7,096 nt of DNA. Origin: an uncultured Pedobacter sp. (GTDB taxonomy: Bacteria > Bacteroidota > Bacteroidia > Sphingobacteriales > Sphingobacteriaceae). Below the pieces are notes generated by a model. It had not been told where the DNA came from and did no database searches. It was given only the letters and a program-made list of their open reading frames with translations. The stretch is from contig NZ_CAMLHF010000244.1 in NCBI RefSeq assembly GCF_946479715.1, positions 1-7,096 on the forward strand, given 5' to 3'. The first letter of the stretch is position 1, and each line of letters begins with the position of its first letter. Shown here in pieces: positions 1 to 4,805 of this stretch. A program made the position numbers and the translations under genes.

Positions 1-1
1 A

Positions 2-73
2 TGGTTCTACGCCAAGCATGGTGAAGTGAAATTCAAATCCATTAAAGTGAGTCCGCTTAAAGAAGAAAATTAA
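2..73 (+). CDS. C-terminal end of an unidentified protein, possibly DUF1080 family (partial)
   Basis: An open frame enters from the left edge and ends at TAA 71-73, leaving 23 codons that read WFYAKHGEVKFKSIKVSPLK and then EEN. The pattern 'G-V-F-S/N-I-K-V-PL' close to the C-terminus resembles the last beta strand of DUF1080 (3-keto-disaccharide hydrolase / laminin-G-like sugar-binding) proteins, which are abundant in Bacteroidota and often exported. That assignment rests on a very short tail and is weak. The gene converges on the minus-strand operon, with only 18 bp between the two stop codons, so it is not part of that operon. That the frame is coding is likely, because it stays open to the edge and stops just before a terminator-like hairpin, but a chance frame cannot be excluded. 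Confidence 0.5.
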   Translation, partial: WFYAKHGEVKFKSIKVSPLKEEN

Positions 74-106
74 TAAAATTTGAACTCCTTGTTAAGGGAG
101 TTCAAA
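65..106 (-). terminator. Intrinsic terminator of the tsdA-DsrE-SBP operon
   Basis: TTTGAACTCC (79-88) and GGAGTTCAAA (97-106) form a perfect 10-bp inverted repeat, extendable by a G-T and a T-A pair to a GTTA loop. Read on the minus strand, the hairpin is followed directly by TTTTATTAATTTTC (78-65), a U-rich tract. The hairpin overlaps the last codons and the stop (92-94) of the solute-binding protein gene. On the plus strand no U-tract follows, so it serves mainly the minus-strand operon. Confidence 0.75.
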
Positions 107-1012
107 TCCATACTTGCTGTAAATGGCACGGGCCTCTTTACTTACAAGAAAATCCATAAAATCTTTAGCGGCTTTAGGGTGCGGTGCTTTTTTAAGCTGT
201 CCGGCATAATACTGCGCCTTGATGTTTTCGTTTTCAGGAATCTCAATGTACTCAATCGGGTGACCGATCATTTTCTGATAATGTACTTCAGAATACCAAA
301 CAGGCCCTGCATCGCTTTGCTCGTATAAAATGCGCATAGGTGTTTGCCTGTGATGAATTTGAGTAAGGTACGTTGTCGAATCCTTTACTTTAGTTTCCAT
401 AATGGCGTTTCTAAGTGCGTCTCCACCTGCTTTTCTATAAGCTTCCTCAATGCGTTTTCCAATTCCTTCCCATTCAGGATTAGGCATGCTTACACGCACA
501 TCGCTGCGGCCCAGGTCAGCTAATTTCTTTACCTGTTTAGGGTTCCCTTTTCGGGTCATTATAGCCAGCTTGTTTTTAGCATAAAGCTCAGTTCTGCTAA
601 ACCAGTCTTTACTTTCGTCGATTCTGCTTTTACCAGCAGTATATACATCCGGCTTTAATGTTATCCGCATGTTGCCAATAACAATGCTGCCCGCTTCAAT
701 CTGTTTTGCTAAAATTCCCGGTGGGAGGGTTTCTGCAAGTACACGGGTGTACTGAGGGTATTTAAGCTTAAATGATTTCATCAAATCATCAATAACCATA
801 AACTGGTTGCCTGCAAAAAATACAACCAGCTGAGGGTCATTTATGTCGCCATAAATATCGGGTACATTGTCAATTCCCGGAATTGTAAACTGCACCTTTG
901 CATCGGGAGGCGTATTCCATGGCGGATCGAAACGATGATCCTGGGCCATTGCAATAGTATTATTGAAAAATACTACTGTTAGTATAAATATGATTAGTTT
1001 TAATTTGTTCAT
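92..1012 (-). CDS. Secreted ModA-like solute-binding protein (type 2 periplasmic binding fold), orphan
   Basis: This 306-residue protein has a Sec signal peptide (basic MNKLK, hydrophobic core 6-20, probable cleavage after AMA at residue 23) and no lipobox; the whole protein has no cysteine. The body resembles extracellular binding proteins of the ModA/WtpA-like oxyanion group: a first strand (LVVFFAG, 62-68), 'DDLMKSFKLKYPQ' (75-87), 'GILAKQIEAGSIVIGNM' (99-115), a second-lobe strand 'NKLAIMTRKGNPK' (147-159), and 'DAGPVWYSEVHYQ' (234-246), which matches the 'AdaGvvY-sE' region of ModA-type proteins. The ligand cannot be read from sequence. It is the last gene of a leftward operon, 34 bp after the DsrE-like gene. 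No permease or ATPase gene follows, because the operon ends here against a convergent gene. Its company suggests binding of a sulfur oxyanion such as thiosulfate, tetrathionate or sulfate, but that is inference; molybdate or tungstate remains possible. Confidence 0.8.
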   Translation of the reverse strand: MNKLKLIIFILTVVFFNNTIAMAQDHRFDPPWNTPPDAKVQFTIPGIDNVPDIYGDINDPQLVVFFAGNQFMVIDDLMKSFKLKYPQYTRVLAETLPPGILAKQIEAGSIVIGNMRITLKPDVYTAGKSRIDESKDWFSRTELYAKNKLAIMTRKGNPKQVKKLADLGRSDVRVSMPNPEWEGIGKRIEEAYRKAGGDALRNAIMETKVKDSTTYLTQIHHRQTPMRILYEQSDAGPVWYSEVHYQKMIGHPIEYIEIPENENIKAQYYAGQLKKAPHPKAAKDFMDFLVSKEARAIYSKYGFELP

Positions 1013-1046
1013 TATTTTTAGGTTAAACGGTCATTTTAGAAAATAT

Positions 1047-1508
1047 TTAAGGATGTACAATCGCCCATCCTTCATAATGGCGTAAAATAATTTCACCATT
1101 ACCACTCGGAACATAGTTAATGAAATCATACAAAGAGCTCTTCTCAATTTTACGTTCTCTAATTGTATTTTCACATTGAACAAGATCTACTCCACGGGAT
1201 TTTAAATCGAGCAAAGTTTCTTTAAAGGGGCCTTTTTTGTCATACACCGCTACGCCTCCGCTAAAGGCAATGAGCTCAATATGAAGTTTTCCCTTTAGAC
1301 GAGGATCTTCCAGTGCGTTTTTAATATTTCTTAATGTTCCGGCTATCTTTTGCTCATCACCGCTATTTAATGCATAAAGCGCATAATATTGTTTGTTTTT
1401 GCTTTTTGCCGGTTGAAATTCCTGACTGTTTTGAGCCATTGCCGGTTTAATGGCAGTAAATAATAAGATTGCAAATATTGCAAAGATGTACTTGGTTAAG
1501 TTTTTCAT
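1047..1508 (-). CDS. Secreted DsrE-like protein with a single conserved cysteine
   Basis: The protein is 153 residues long with a Sec signal peptide (MKNLTK, hydrophobic 7-20, probable cleavage after AMA at residue 25), so it is predicted to be periplasmic. The mature part is one DsrE/DsrF-like domain: 'YYALYALNSGDEQKIAGTLRNIKNAL' (41-66, given in outline), 'KLHIELIAFSGGVAVYDK' (74-91), 'LKSRGVDLVQCENTI' (102-116) and 'YVPSGNGEIILRHYEGWAIV' (132-151). Cys112 follows the 'GV-l--C-NT' pattern, the usual active or sulfur-binding cysteine of the family, and is the only cysteine in the protein. Cytoplasmic DsrE and TusD proteins carry persulfide sulfur; exported single-domain relatives are largely uncharacterised. 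The start codon touches the stop of tsdA (TAA then ATG, no gap), indicating translational coupling. A role as sulfur carrier or partner of the thiosulfate dehydrogenase is inferred from this context. The fold assignment is good; the function is open. Confidence 0.85.
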   Translation of the reverse strand: MKNLTKYIFAIFAILLFTAIKPAMAQNSQEFQPAKSKNKQYYALYALNSGDEQKIAGTLRNIKNALEDPRLKGKLHIELIAFSGGVAVYDKKGPFKETLLDLKSRGVDLVQCENTIRERKIEKSSLYDFINYVPSGNGEIILRHYEGWAIVHP

Positions 1509-2492
1509 TTATGTTTTTGTTTTGTGTGCATTTTTAATTGGCTGATAAGGGCCATATTTGTGTTGTTTTTCCGAGAATTGATCTCCGTAGGGTCCATATG
1601 GAGCATCTACAGGTTTCTTCTTTAAATCGGGGTAGTCTTTGTGTTGATCTTTGTGAGGGCGAGCCTGCGAGTTAACAAAAGCGGCTATGTCCCATGATTC
1701 TTCGTCCGTTAATATTGGATTTTTGTAAGAAGCACCAAAAGGCATATTGTTCTTTATAAAACCCGCAAAATTAGAGAGACGATAAAGTCCGGCGCCATCA
1801 TTATAACTTAGTTTACCCCACAATGGTGGATAAACAAAGGTCTTGCCTCCAGCTGCAGCAATACCTTCTCCGTTTTCGCCATGACAGCTTCTGCATTTTG
1901 ACGAATATAGCAATGCACCTTTCTTAGGGTCGGCAGGACGATTTAGCAGTGCTATTTTTTCTGTTCCCCTTCCATACATACCTTCCGGTTTTTCAACTCC
2001 CTGATTAAGCCATTCCATGTAAGCCAGCATTGCTCTAATTTCTTTAGAAGTAGAATCTGGCATTGTGCCATTCAGGCTACGCTCAAAACAGCCTTTGATC
2101 CGTGCTACAGGACTGATTATTTTTCCTGAGCGTGCAGTAATCTTCGGGTAACTGCTCATTACAGCGGCGTAGTTATTTCCAAATATCCTGGTACCTGCAT
2201 CTAAATGGCAATTTTGGCAATTCAATCCATTAGTAAATTTACCTAATCTTCCTTTAGGTCCAAAATAAGCGGAAGTATTTACAATCAAATCTTTACCATA
2301 GCGAATCATTTCGCCATTGGCATTTTTTGGTATAGTGCGCTCTTCAGGAGCCTGCCATACCTCTTTAACATTAGCTGTGTGTTTTGGTTCGCTTAAATCG
2401 TTCTGTTGTATTGGCTTGTTCGATCCATTGCAACTGCTTGTTAAAGCAGCGACGCCAATAATGGCTAAGAGTTTTAATTGGTTAGTTAACAT
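1509..2492 (-). CDS. tsdA: Dihaem cytochrome c, thiosulfate dehydrogenase / tetrathionate reductase family (TsdA), probable lipoprotein
   Basis: TsdA enzymes couple two thiosulfates to tetrathionate with release of two electrons, and some run in reverse. This 327-residue protein has two class I cytochrome c domains. Haem 1 is at C92-Q-N-C95-H96 in 'NCQNCHLDAGTR', and haem 2 at C200-R-S-C203-H204 in 'SSKCRSCHGENGEG'. Between them lies 'RIKGCFERSLNGTMP', with Cys135 placed 39 residues after the haem-1 histidine. This matches the family's hallmark cysteine, which is the unusual distal ligand of the active-site haem. Met250 in 'KNNMPFG' is the likely distal ligand of haem 2, with Lys247 nearby. 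The C-terminal tail 'KPVDAPYGPYGDQFSEKQHK' is also typical. The N-terminus is a lipoprotein signal with a loose lipobox LTSS-C21, so the protein is probably membrane-anchored. It is the first gene of the operon, coupled to the DsrE-like gene and divergent from a LysR gene. The family call is firm; the direction of the reaction in vivo is not known. Confidence 0.9.
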   Translation of the reverse strand: MLTNQLKLLAIIGVAALTSSCNGSNKPIQQNDLSEPKHTANVKEVWQAPEERTIPKNANGEMIRYGKDLIVNTSAYFGPKGRLGKFTNGLNCQNCHLDAGTRIFGNNYAAVMSSYPKITARSGKIISPVARIKGCFERSLNGTMPDSTSKEIRAMLAYMEWLNQGVEKPEGMYGRGTEKIALLNRPADPKKGALLYSSKCRSCHGENGEGIAAAGGKTFVYPPLWGKLSYNDGAGLYRLSNFAGFIKNNMPFGASYKNPILTDEESWDIAAFVNSQARPHKDQHKDYPDLKKKPVDAPYGPYGDQFSEKQHKYGPYQPIKNAHKTKT

Positions 2493-2514
2493 AAGTTTTC
2501 ATTTGTGTGTTACC

Positions 2515-2545
2515 CAAAGATGGCATTAATGAAGCCAATGCAAAA
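2515..2545 (-). promoter_or_regulatory. Probable tsdA operon promoter
   Basis: On the minus strand a TTTTG (2545-2541) is followed after 18 bp by CATCTTTG (2522-2515), one mismatch from the Bacteroidota -7 consensus TAnnTTTG, with acceptable -33/-7 spacing. Transcription would begin near 2508, about 16 bases before the tsdA ATG. The two LysR boxes lie immediately upstream, as expected for an activated promoter. This is a motif match only. Confidence 0.5.
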
Positions 2546-2555
2546 GATGTTTATA

Positions 2556-2593
2556 GTTATGGGTCATAACAAAAAGTTATTAATGGTCATTAC
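2556..2593. promoter_or_regulatory. Two LysR-type operator boxes between tsdA and its divergent regulator
   Basis: GTTATG-GGT-CATAAC (2556-2570) is a perfect 6-bp dyad containing the LysR consensus T-N11-A (T2557 to A2569). A second copy, ATTAATGGTCATTAC (2579-2593), again fits T-N11-A (T2580 to A2592) and contains the dyad TAATG-GT-CATTA. The shared GGTCAT cores lie 23 bp apart, about two helical turns. Both boxes lie just upstream of the tsdA -33 element and within 70 bp of the LysR start, so they can serve activation of tsdA and autoregulation of the LysR gene. Assignment to the adjacent LysR protein is inferred from position. Confidence 0.65.
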
Positions 2594-2624
2594 ATAATTC
2601 TATGGATATTTATATATTGCGCAC

Positions 2625-3521
2625 ATGATATTCGATTTCAGGTTACAAGTATTTCAAACAGTTGCACTAAAACTGAGCTTTACCAAAGCAGCTGCAGAAC
2701 TCTTTATTACGCAGCCTGCCGTAACCAGACATATCCGGGAGCTAGAAAAACAGTTAAATACCGCTTTATTTGTTCGCAACGGAAATCATATTTCCTTAAC
2801 GGCGGCTGGCAATGTTTTATTAAAACATACTGCTAAAATCTTTGAGATTTATTTACTTATCGAAAACGATCTGGCCCAGCTAAGCGACGGCCTCAGGGGT
2901 AACCTTCGTATAGGAGCGAGCACAACACTGGCACAAACTTTCATGCCCAAAATCCTTGCTTTATTTAAAACTGCTTACCCCGAAATCATATTTACATTTA
3001 CCAGAGGGAATACAGAATCTATTACACAACTGGTAATAGATGGTAAAATTGATGTGGCAATGGTAGAAGGGCAGATGCACTATCCACAGATAAACTATGA
3101 AAAATTTAGTGATGATGAATTGGTCTTAGTTACAAAGTCTGACAATCCATTAGCTCAAAAAGGAGAGATTGTTCCCCATCAGCTGCTTGATCTGCAACTA
3201 GTACTTAGAGAACATGGGTCTGGTACATTGGATGTTATTTCAAAAGCGTTAAGTGAAGCTGGTATAAGCCTAAAAGACCTTAAAATTGAGCTGCAACTAG
3301 AAAGTAATGTCAGCATTAAACAATATCTGCTTCATTCAGAAGCTGCGGCATTTTTGTCGATGCAAACCATTATTGGAGAACTGAAAAGGAATGAACTTAG
3401 TATTGTAGATATTAAAGGGATCGAGATGTTTCGCACTTTCCAGTTTATTCAGCTGCATGGCAGAACTTCAAAAGTTATAGAATCATTTAAGCTCTTTTGC
3501 AGAGGTCATATTAATATCTGA
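2625..3521 (+). CDS. LysR-family transcriptional regulator, CysL-like
   Basis: The 298-residue protein has the LysR layout. A winged helix-turn-helix occupies 3-62, with 'SFTKAAAELFITQPAVTRHI' (18-37) followed by the linker helix, and the effector-binding domain starts at 'GNLRIGASTTLAQTFMPKIL' (92-111). The segment 'LVLREHGSGTLDVI' (192-205) matches the 'REpGSGTR' signature of the CysL/CbbR-like effector domain; B. subtilis CysL controls sulfite reductase genes. The start MIFDFRLQVF is the standard LysR N-terminus, so ATG 2625 is well supported. The gene diverges from the tsdA operon across 132 bp that hold two LysR boxes, so it probably controls that operon and itself in response to a sulfur compound. 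Its stop touches the tail of a small minus-strand ORF. The family is certain; the CysL-like assignment and the effector are inference. Confidence 0.93.
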   Translation: MIFDFRLQVFQTVALKLSFTKAAAELFITQPAVTRHIRELEKQLNTALFVRNGNHISLTAAGNVLLKHTAKIFEIYLLIENDLAQLSDGLRGNLRIGASTTLAQTFMPKILALFKTAYPEIIFTFTRGNTESITQLVIDGKIDVAMVEGQMHYPQINYEKFSDDELVLVTKSDNPLAQKGEIVPHQLLDLQLVLREHGSGTLDVISKALSEAGISLKDLKIELQLESNVSIKQYLLHSEAAAFLSMQTIIGELKRNELSIVDIKGIEMFRTFQFIQLHGRTSKVIESFKLFCRGHINI

Positions 3522-3614
3522 TCAACTTAATATTGAAGCTACTGTGAGCAACATCAACATTCCTAATCCCAACAATATCAGCGTTGGCAATAATAGTGAT
3601 TGATGAGTTTTCAT
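3522..3614 (-). CDS. Small single-pass membrane protein of 30 residues (hypothetical)
   Basis: A 30-codon frame runs from ATG 3614-3612 to TGA 3524-3522. It encodes MKTHQS, then one strongly hydrophobic stretch (residues 7-28, LLLPTLILLGLGMLMLLTVA in its first 20), then ILS at the end. The short polar, positively charged N-terminus and a single helix of membrane-spanning length look like a small membrane protein, not random translation. Its stop abuts the LysR stop with no gap, tail to tail. Upstream on the same strand lie an 8-bp inverted repeat and a perfect TAnnTTTG sequence, TAAATTTG (3668-3661), which could drive it; read-through from the AraC-family gene 115 bp upstream is the alternative. 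I recognise no family. Without homologues it remains a candidate gene. Confidence 0.45.
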   Translation of the reverse strand: MKTHQSLLLPTLILLGLGMLMLLTVASILS

Positions 3615-3616
3615 AG

Positions 3617-3643
3617 TTGGATATTTAATAAAATTATATCCAA
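3617..3643. repeat. Inverted repeat just upstream of the small membrane ORF
   Basis: TTGGATAT (3617-3624) and ATATCCAA (3636-3643) are a perfect 8-bp inverted repeat around an 11-base AT-only spacer. On the minus strand it ends 2 bases before the ATG of the 30-codon ORF, inside the presumed leader. No U-tract follows on either strand, so it is not a typical terminator. An operator or a leader hairpin covering the start is more likely. Confidence 0.4.
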
Positions 3644-3660
3644 ATTTCAAGTGGTATTAT

Positions 3661-3668
3661 CAAATTTA
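3661..3668 (-). promoter_or_regulatory. Possible -7 promoter element upstream of the small membrane ORF
   Basis: Read on the minus strand, TAAATTTG (3668-3661) matches the Bacteroidota -7 consensus TAnnTTTG exactly and lies about 47 bases before the start of the 30-codon ORF. No clear -33 TTG is present at the usual distance, so support is partial. Confidence 0.3.
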
Positions 3669-3729
3669 ATAGTAAAAAAGCGACATCTTTTGCTAGAATA
3701 TTAAGCATAAAATGATGTTTCAAAATGGA

Positions 3730-4539
3730 CTAAATGGCAAAGTTTCCCGGACGAAAATCGCTTGGGGTAATATCAAGAAATCTTTTAAAGGCCTTAATAA
3801 GATGCATCTGATCGTAGTAATTAAACTCATAGGCTATTTCGGTCCAGCTTTTATCTGGGAAATCAATTTTATAACGCAGCAGGTTTTCAAAACGAACCAT
3901 ATTGCTATATAACTTAGGGGTAGTACCAATTTCTTTTGCGAAATTCCTTTCCAGCTGTCTATCCGATAGGGATACCTTAGGCAAAAACACAGGAGCTTTA
4001 TTGGTGAGAATCAGATTTGTCATCTGATTCACCCCTTTAGAAGGGTAAATTTTGACATGTTTTAATGCCATTTGTAGTAGGTAAGGCTCTGCAATTTCAA
4101 TGCACTCATTTATCGTGTTGCAAGACATCAGTCTTTCGGTTATTTCTTTAAATACATTGGCAAATAGCAGTTGCCCATCAACAGCCTGATTACAAAAAAG
4201 ATTTGCAGGAATACCCAGTAATCTGTACAGGCCGGCAGGTTTAAATTTGATAGTGAACGAAACAAAATGACCATTTATTGCAATGGTGTATTTTTTATGA
4301 GTACGCGGACCGCGAATGGTACATCTTGCAAAGGATTCAGCCTGATTAGAGCTGCAATTAATAGTTTCGAAACTGTCGCCCAAAAAGAAGTCAATAGAAC
4401 CCATTACCCGTAAAGGCATTGCTTTAACTAAAGGAGCTCCTTTTGGTACAGTAAGTATTCTGAAAACATATTCAGATACAAAAGTCTGAAGCGCTTCAGT
4501 TGGTGCCATTTTTTTAACAACTGAGTTGTAGGAATCCAT
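3730..4539 (-). CDS. AraC-family transcriptional regulator with DUF6597-like N-terminal domain
   Basis: The protein has 269 residues. The C-terminal third is an AraC/XylS DNA-binding domain with two helix-turn-helices. The first is around 189-209 ('SLSDRQLERNFAKEIGTTPK') and the second around 232-263, ending in the family signature 'FKRFLDITPSDFR' (251-263). The N-terminal part (1-165) is not a cupin of the AraC arabinose type. Its 'FKPAGLYRLLGIP' (99-111) is typical of the DUF6597 sensory domain common in Bacteroidota and Actinobacteria. The start at ATG 4539 gives a normal-length protein; a later in-frame ATG (Met11) is less likely. Downstream on the same strand, 115 bp away, is the 30-codon membrane ORF, and upstream is the structured region at 4610-4747. 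The target genes and inducer cannot be inferred. A weak -7-like TATCTTTT is present at 4595-4588. Confidence 0.92.
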   Translation of the reverse strand: MDSYNSVVKKMAPTEALQTFVSEYVFRILTVPKGAPLVKAMPLRVMGSIDFFLGDSFETINCSSNQAESFARCTIRGPRTHKKYTIAINGHFVSFTIKFKPAGLYRLLGIPANLFCNQAVDGQLLFANVFKEITERLMSCNTINECIEIAEPYLLQMALKHVKIYPSKGVNQMTNLILTNKAPVFLPKVSLSDRQLERNFAKEIGTTPKLYSNMVRFENLLRYKIDFPDKSWTEIAYEFNYYDQMHLIKAFKRFLDITPSDFRPGNFAI

Positions 4540-4609
4540 ACTTAAACATTATAGGGTTAATTAAAGATAAGTATTTTCCTATTATAGAAAAGATATAATC
4601 AGGTTATGT

Positions 4610-4649
4610 ATTCAGACCATGCTGTAAGGTAACTTGGCTTGGACTGAAT
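4610..4649. repeat. Imperfect 10-bp inverted repeat in the araC-DUF4271 intergenic region
   Basis: ATTCAGACCA (4610-4619) and TGGACTGAAT (4640-4649) pair with one mismatch across a 20-base spacer. It directly precedes the G-quadruplex motif and may be part of the same compound element. Alone, it is a modest signal. Confidence 0.35.
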
Positions 4650-4747
4650 CAGGGCAGAATAGGGACAGGGAGGGGATTGGTTCGGAAAAAAGGTACTTTT
4701 ACCCGAACCAATCCCGAAGCAGCCTCGAACCAGTGTCGAACCAACTC
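4641..4747. repeat. Dyad-symmetric element: 13-bp inverted repeat flanked by 11-bp phased repeats
   Basis: A perfect 13-bp inverted repeat, GGGATTGGTTCGG (4673-4685) and CCGAACCAATCCC (4703-4715), encloses 17 bases that can fold further (AAAAG 4688-4692 with CTTTT 4696-4700). To the right, the heptamer CGAACCA recurs at 4704, 4726 and 4737, with a one-mismatch copy CGAAGCA at 4715, an exact 11-bp period. To the left the same period is seen as GG-initial 11-mers at 4641, 4652, 4663 and 4674, the last being the exact reverse complement of the 4704 unit. The whole is therefore roughly symmetric about position 4694. An 11-bp period would shift reading frame with every unit, which argues that this is non-coding DNA. 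Function is unknown; a multi-site operator, a dispersed genomic repeat or a recombination site are possible. Confidence 0.65.
4652..4675 (+). other. Canonical G-quadruplex motif
   Basis: Four G-tracts, GGG (4652-4654), GGG (4662-4664), GGG (4668-4670) and GGGG (4672-4675), are separated by loops of 7, 3 and 1 bases. This satisfies the G3+N1-7 rule in an otherwise AT-rich region. It overlaps the left arm of the 13-bp inverted repeat, so the hairpin and the quadruplex would compete for the last G-tract. Folding is predicted, not shown. Confidence 0.55.
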
Positions 4748-4766
4748 GGTCTCATTACAAATGCTA

Positions 4767-4800
4767 TTGGTACGATCTTCAAAAGTTTTATCTAAATTTG
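4767..4800 (+). promoter_or_regulatory. Probable promoter of the DUF4271-hemD pair
   Basis: TAAATTTG (4793-4800) matches the Bacteroidota -7 consensus TAnnTTTG exactly, and a TTG (4767-4769) lies 23 bp upstream, at the long end of the accepted -33 spacing. The box ends only 5 bases before the ATG at 4806, so the transcript would have almost no leader. Confidence 0.5.
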
Positions 4801-4805
4801 GAGCG

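Noticed and set aside
80..328. Plus-strand open frame of 82 codons
   Set aside because: It lies antisense within the solute-binding protein gene, has no recognisable domain, and begins in the terminator hairpin.
2317..2529. Plus-strand open frame of 70 codons
   Set aside because: Antisense to the start of tsdA and running into its promoter; no family resemblance.
2521..2537. TGGC-N9-GCCA dyad in the tsdA-LysR intergenic region
   Set aside because: Only four paired bases on each side; plausible by chance, and it overlaps the predicted promoter spacer.
3672..3700. Terminator for the AraC-family gene (AAAAG / CTTTT before a T-run on the minus strand)
   Set aside because: The stem is only about 5 AT-rich base pairs with a mismatch next to it; too weak to call.
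3712..3912. Plus-strand open frame of 66 codons
   Set aside because: Antisense to the helix-turn-helix end of the AraC-family gene, whose domain signature is unmistakable.
4673..4715. Hairpin as an intrinsic terminator
   Set aside because: Although the 13-bp stem is strong, no U-tract follows on either strand and no gene on either strand ends here; both flanking genes start outward from this region.
4673..4747. tRNA-like or CRISPR-like reading of the GGTTCG / CGAACC repeats
   Set aside because: GGTTCG recalls a T-arm but no cloverleaf can be drawn, and the repeat units are 11 bp without the 20-40 bp repeats and spacers of a CRISPR array.
4677..4805. Upstream extension of DUF4271 from TTG 4677
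   Set aside because: It would translate a repeat element with an 11-bp period and a promoter box; ATG 4806 opens directly into a signal sequence.
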